The position numbers were made by a program, and so were the translations under genes. Below are positions 60,681 to 64,000 of a DNA stretch of 64,000 bases, piece by piece. The stretch covers positions 101,826,759-101,890,758 of the forward strand of contig NC_044559.1 of NCBI RefSeq assembly GCF_007565055.1, in the 5' to 3' direction. The notes under the pieces were generated by a model. The model had not been told where the DNA came from. It saw nothing but the letters and a program-made list of their open reading frames with translations, and searched no databases. The DNA is from Rhinopithecus roxellana (lineage: Eukaryota; Chordata; Mammalia; Primates; Cercopithecidae). Positions within the stretch are counted from its first letter, which is position 1. Each line of letters opens with the position of its first letter.

Positions 60681-60920
60681 GTTCTAAAATCGAGGGTCAT
60701 TAGGGAAAACATTTTCCACCAGCTCCTAGGAAATTAATTTTAAAAGGCATTATTGAAAATGTAGAACTAAACTGTTGCAGCCAGTCTATGGTTTTTTATG
60801 AGGAAATTATGTAAGAAGAGTCACAACCATCTTAGGTCATCAAATTTAAAAAACAGGAATTAGTAGATAAAGATTCTTTCTGAAGTAGTTAAAAAAAAAA
60901 GGAATAGCAATTAGATTTTT

Positions 60921-61228
60921 TGTTTTGAGTGAGGATCTCTCTGTGTCACTGGGGCTGGAGGACAGTGGCTTGATCATGGCTCACTGTCTCACTGCAGGCT
61001 TGAACTCCTCAGATAAAGTGATCCTCCCCCCTTAGCTTCCCTGAGTATCTCAGAACACAAGTGCCATTGTGCCCAATTAATTCTTTTTCCTTTTTCTTTT
61101 TTTTTGGTAGAAACAGGGTCTCACCCAGGTTGGTTCTGAACTCCTGGCCTGAAGTGATACTCCTGCCTCAGCCTCCCAAAGTGCTCGGCCACCCAAAGTC
61201 ACAGGTGTGAGCCACCACGCCTAGCCTG
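60921..61228 (-). mobile_element. old Alu (AluJ-like)
   Basis: Strongly diverged; repeated 'ctcactgtctcactgcagg' and 'gctcggccacccaaag' patches show small duplications. Confidence 0.88.
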
Positions 61229-61707
61229 CACTTAGAATTCCGAGGGCAACTGTTAAGTATTAACTGAAAATGTTAAGATATTACAATTAGTGTTTTAAGC
61301 CTATGAGTTCTGACTTCATTGGCTGCTTTCCTGCTATGATTCTATACAGGCTTACCAGAGAACCTGTATGATAAAGAAAGGGGTCTCTCTCAAGAAGCAT
61401 TAACTAGATTTTGAACTGTTTTATAAGCAAGTTTCATTTCAAACAGAAAAAGGTACAATTTATTTCCAAATTGTTAGAGATAAAATTTTTTCAACAGTTG
61501 AGTCAAGAAAAATCTGGTAGGTACAATTGATTCTTGCTATTCATGGTAGTTATGCCCTGTAAAGCCACTTCAAACAATGAATTAGTAAACACTGAGCTAC
61601 TGCTCTTAAGGGAAATACAAGGTAGGCTCCGATGAGCCTCTAGTCACATTTTTTTTAACTGTATTTATCCATAAACATGTTTCATGTGTTTCTGTTTAAC
61701 CACACCA

Positions 61708-61802
61708 TATATGTGTGTGTGTATATATGTATAGATACATATATAAATACATATATACATATACACATACACGTGTGTGTGTGCGCGCATATATATATAT
61801 TT
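61708..61802. repeat. TA/TG/CA compound microsatellite
   Basis: (TG), (TA) and (CA/CG) mix, ending in TATATATATATTT; self-complementary. Confidence 0.9.
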
Positions 61803-62397
61803 TTGGGGGGTGGAGTTTCACTCTTGTTGCCCAGGCTGGAGTATAATGGCATGATCTCAGCTCACTGCAACCTTCGCTTCCCAGGTTCAAACGATTCTCC
61901 TGCCTCAGCATCCCAAGTAGCTGGGATTACAGGCATGCACCACCACATCCAGCTACTTTTTCGTTTTTTTTTTTTTTTTTTTGAAACAGAGTCTTGCTCT
62001 GTCGCCCGGGCTGGAGTGCAGTGGCCGGATCTCAGCTCACTGCAAGCTCCGCCTCCCAGGTTTATGCCATTCTCCTGCCTCAGCCTCCGAGTAGCTGGGA
62101 CTACAGGCGCCCACCACCTCACCCGGCTAGTTTTTTGTATTTTTTAGTAGAGACGGGGTTTCACCGTGTTAGCCAGGATGGTCTCGATCTCCTGACCTCG
62201 TGATCCGCCCGTCTCGGCCTCCCAAAGTGCTGGGATTACAGGCTTGCGCCACCGTGCCCGGCCCTTTTTCGTATTTTTAGTAGAGACAGAGTTTCACCAT
62301 GTTGGCCAGGCTGGTCTCAAACTCCTGACCTCAGGTGATCCACCCATTTCAGCCTCCCAAAGTGCTAGGATTACAGGCACGAGCCACCATGCCCAGC
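61803..62397 (-). mobile_element. Alu, split by a nested AluY
   Basis: Parts at 61803-61963 and 62264-62397. Break flanked by CTTTTTCG. Confidence 0.95.
61964..62263 (-). mobile_element. nested AluY, Old World monkey type
   Basis: Inserted in the older Alu with CTTTTTCG at 61956-61963 and 62264-62271. Confidence 0.97.
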
Positions 62398-62855
62398 TAT
62401 ACTGTTGATTCATTAATATTGAGATCACGAACAGCAGCACTCATGCCTAAATGAAACTTGTCTAACATATGTATTTTCCACAAAAGGCGTATCATCAGAG
62501 CCTTCTTGCACTTAAACAACATTAGGCAGTACTTGGCACTACACTTGGGGAGCATTTTAAACAGCAGAATCACTAACCTAAACCAGAAAAACACAAAAAG
62601 ACAAAAAACATGACATTAAATAGACCATTAAAAGGACACTTGTTTACAGTAGGAAATCTGAAACAAGAAAGCAGAATATCACCTGCTCAATGTCTGGAAA
62701 TATGTGTATGGGTGACACAAATTTTTCTCCACTCTGCGTAAGTCTATGAATGGCCAAGAGTGTGTCATTTTGGGTTACAAATAATTTTTAGTGAGTAGGC
62801 ATATTTGCGATTACAGAATCTGCATATAATGAGATCAGCTATATTTTCTACAGGC

Positions 62856-63223
62856 TAGTAAGCCTAGTCTAGCTGTAAAAGATAATCTCTCCAGGTTGAC
62901 AGTATGAAGTTTTTAAAAGAAAAGGGGATGTAGGACAGACAATTCTTTTTAATTTAAAGCAAAAATCTCTATTTTACTCATAAGTTCCCATTTTAAGATT
63001 TTCATAAATCAGGTTACACAGTTCTTCAAAGTACCTGTTACTATATAACTATTCCGTTCTTGAGCCTATGTGCTTATTTCACCACTTAGATTGAGAGTTT
63101 CTCAAAATTAGGAACCACTCATCTCCTTTGGCATCTTTTCTCATCATCACACCCAGGATCCTGAAAAGCATATGCAGTTACTCATATCAACAGTGAAGTG
63201 TTTATTTAAAAACACTTATGGGG
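62856..63223. other. mostly unassigned
   Basis: Apart from the weak L2-like piece at 63050, nothing. Confidence 0.5.
63050..63185 (+). repeat. possible L2 remnant
   Basis: 'ttagattgagagtttctc' and 'tcacacccaggatcctgaa' look like an old L2 3' region. Weak. Confidence 0.3.
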
Positions 63224-63525
63224 CCAGGCTCAGGGGCTCACACCTGTGATCCCAGGACTCTGGGAGGCCCAGGCGGGTGGATCACAAGGTCAGGAAATAG
63301 AGACCATCCTGGCTAACACGGTGAAACCCTGTCTCCACTAAAAATACAAAACATTAGCCGGGCGTGGTGGTGGGTGCCTGTAGTCCCAGCTACATGCGAG
63401 GATGAGGCAGGAGAATGGTGTGAACCCGGGAGGTGGCGCTTGCAGTGGGCCGAGATCACGCCACTGCACTACAGCCTGAGCACAGAGCGAAACTCCGTTT
63501 CAAAAAAACATAAAACAGAAAAAAA
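63224..63525 (+). mobile_element. Alu
   Basis: Full-length. Confidence 0.95.
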
Positions 63526-63881
63526 AAAACATTACCCAGGGTTTATGAACCAGAAAAGGTATAGAAAAAAAGGAGAGAAAGAATTATGCTGCTGGAAAAC
63601 TAAGTGAAGAAGGGCTATGCATTTTTCTCTCCACTCTTCTCTTTATTCTTTTCACTGAGACTTAGAATTGTCACAAAATGCACAAGGTTGGAGGCCCACA
63701 ATGAAATGGACTATCTTGCTACTTGGTGAGGAAATTACTAGGAATCCTTGTGTTCTGAATAAAACGATGCTTATCCCAAAAGTAAGCAATGCCTGATCAT
63801 AAAGAGAGGTAGGAAAAAGGTGAAGATAGGCAAAAGTAATAAAAGTACTATAACTGGTTTATCTAAATTGGAGAATCAAGG

Positions 63882-64000
63882 CTGGGTGCGGGAGCTCACA
63901 CCTGTAATCCCAGCACCCTGGAAGGCCGAGGCGGGCAGATCACTTAAGGTCAGGATTTCGAGACCATCCTGGAGAACATGGTGAAACCCCACCCCTACTA
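63882..64000 (+). mobile_element. Alu, cut by window end
   Basis: Left arm only in view. Confidence 0.93.

Larger units (their letters stand above)
61518..62855. mobile_element. Tigger-like DNA transposon, split by nested Alus
   Basis: The left end reads 'gattcttgctattcatggt' (61528). Near 62820-62850 the complement 'gcatataatgagatcagct' forms a matching decayed inverted end. Internal phrases ('ccttcttgcacttaaac' at 62500, 'aaggacacttgtttacag' at 62633) fit one non-autonomous element. A TA/TG microsatellite and two nested Alus (61803-62397) interrupt it. Confidence 0.6.

Noticed and set aside
61677..62147. 156-codon open frame
   Set aside because: Microsatellite plus two nested Alus; no start or splice context.
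1..64000. CRISPR array, tRNA/rRNA genes or bacterial defence system
   Set aside because: Repeats are interspersed eukaryotic retroelements, not regularly spaced; no RNA gene fold was recognised. The internal Pol III boxes seen belong to Alus.

Overview
This is non-coding primate nuclear DNA, almost certainly from an Old World monkey (macaque, baboon or guenon). It holds about 75 Alu units, L1, L2, MIR, MaLR/ERVL LTRs and old DNA transposons. The youngest Alus share a variant set typical of cercopithecoid AluY lineages: 'ctcaagcctgtaat', 'gagacgggcggatcacgag', 'ctagccgggcgag', 'ggcgtaaacccgg' and 'gagatccggccactg'. Almost every long open frame is an Alu read in one frame or another and is not a gene.

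One protein-coding exon is well supported. On the minus strand at 29605-29718, a 114-bp, 38-codon, phase 0-0 exon lies between a strong acceptor (pyrimidine tract plus CAG) and a strong donor (CAG/GTAAGA). The window is therefore best read as intronic sequence of a minus-strand gene that I could not name. About 30164-35460 is nearly free of young repeats, and 34.08-34.72 kb is richer in CpG than its surroundings. It may be a regulatory element or an upstream exon of the same gene.

Layout. 0.2-4.9 kb: old L2, Tigger-like and hAT-like remains with three Alus. 5.0-12.4 kb: an old plus-strand L1, split at 6642-9349 by a solitary MaLR LTR with a clear 5-bp target duplication (GAGGC). That LTR is itself split by a 2.03-kb composite block. 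12.4-20.3 kb: an Alu fusion, an ERVL/MLT2-like LTR, a second L1 3' end (about 15.43-17.48 kb) and several Alus. 20.77-22.80 kb: the source of the composite block, in opposite orientation. 23-30 kb: intron-like sequence with the exon. 30-35 kb: repeat-poor. 35-64 kb: dense Alu clusters, several in tandem within one target-site duplication, plus L2, a minus-strand L1 and a Tigger-like element that carries nested Alus.

The most striking structure is the inverted repeat 6712-8746 / 20767-22796. Each arm is Alu - unique - Alu - unique - Alu. The left copy starts at the first base of one Alu, ends in the poly-A tail of another, and is flanked by L1-endonuclease-style target duplications inside the LTR. 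The right copy keeps the uninterrupted ancestral context: a MIR continues on both sides of its outer Alu. This makes the right copy the source. By eye the non-Alu parts are almost identical, so the event is recent or the arms are being homogenised. It is either retroposition of an Alu-to-Alu transcript or break repair through a pre-existing Alu. No bacterial-type system, CRISPR array, tRNA or rRNA gene was seen.
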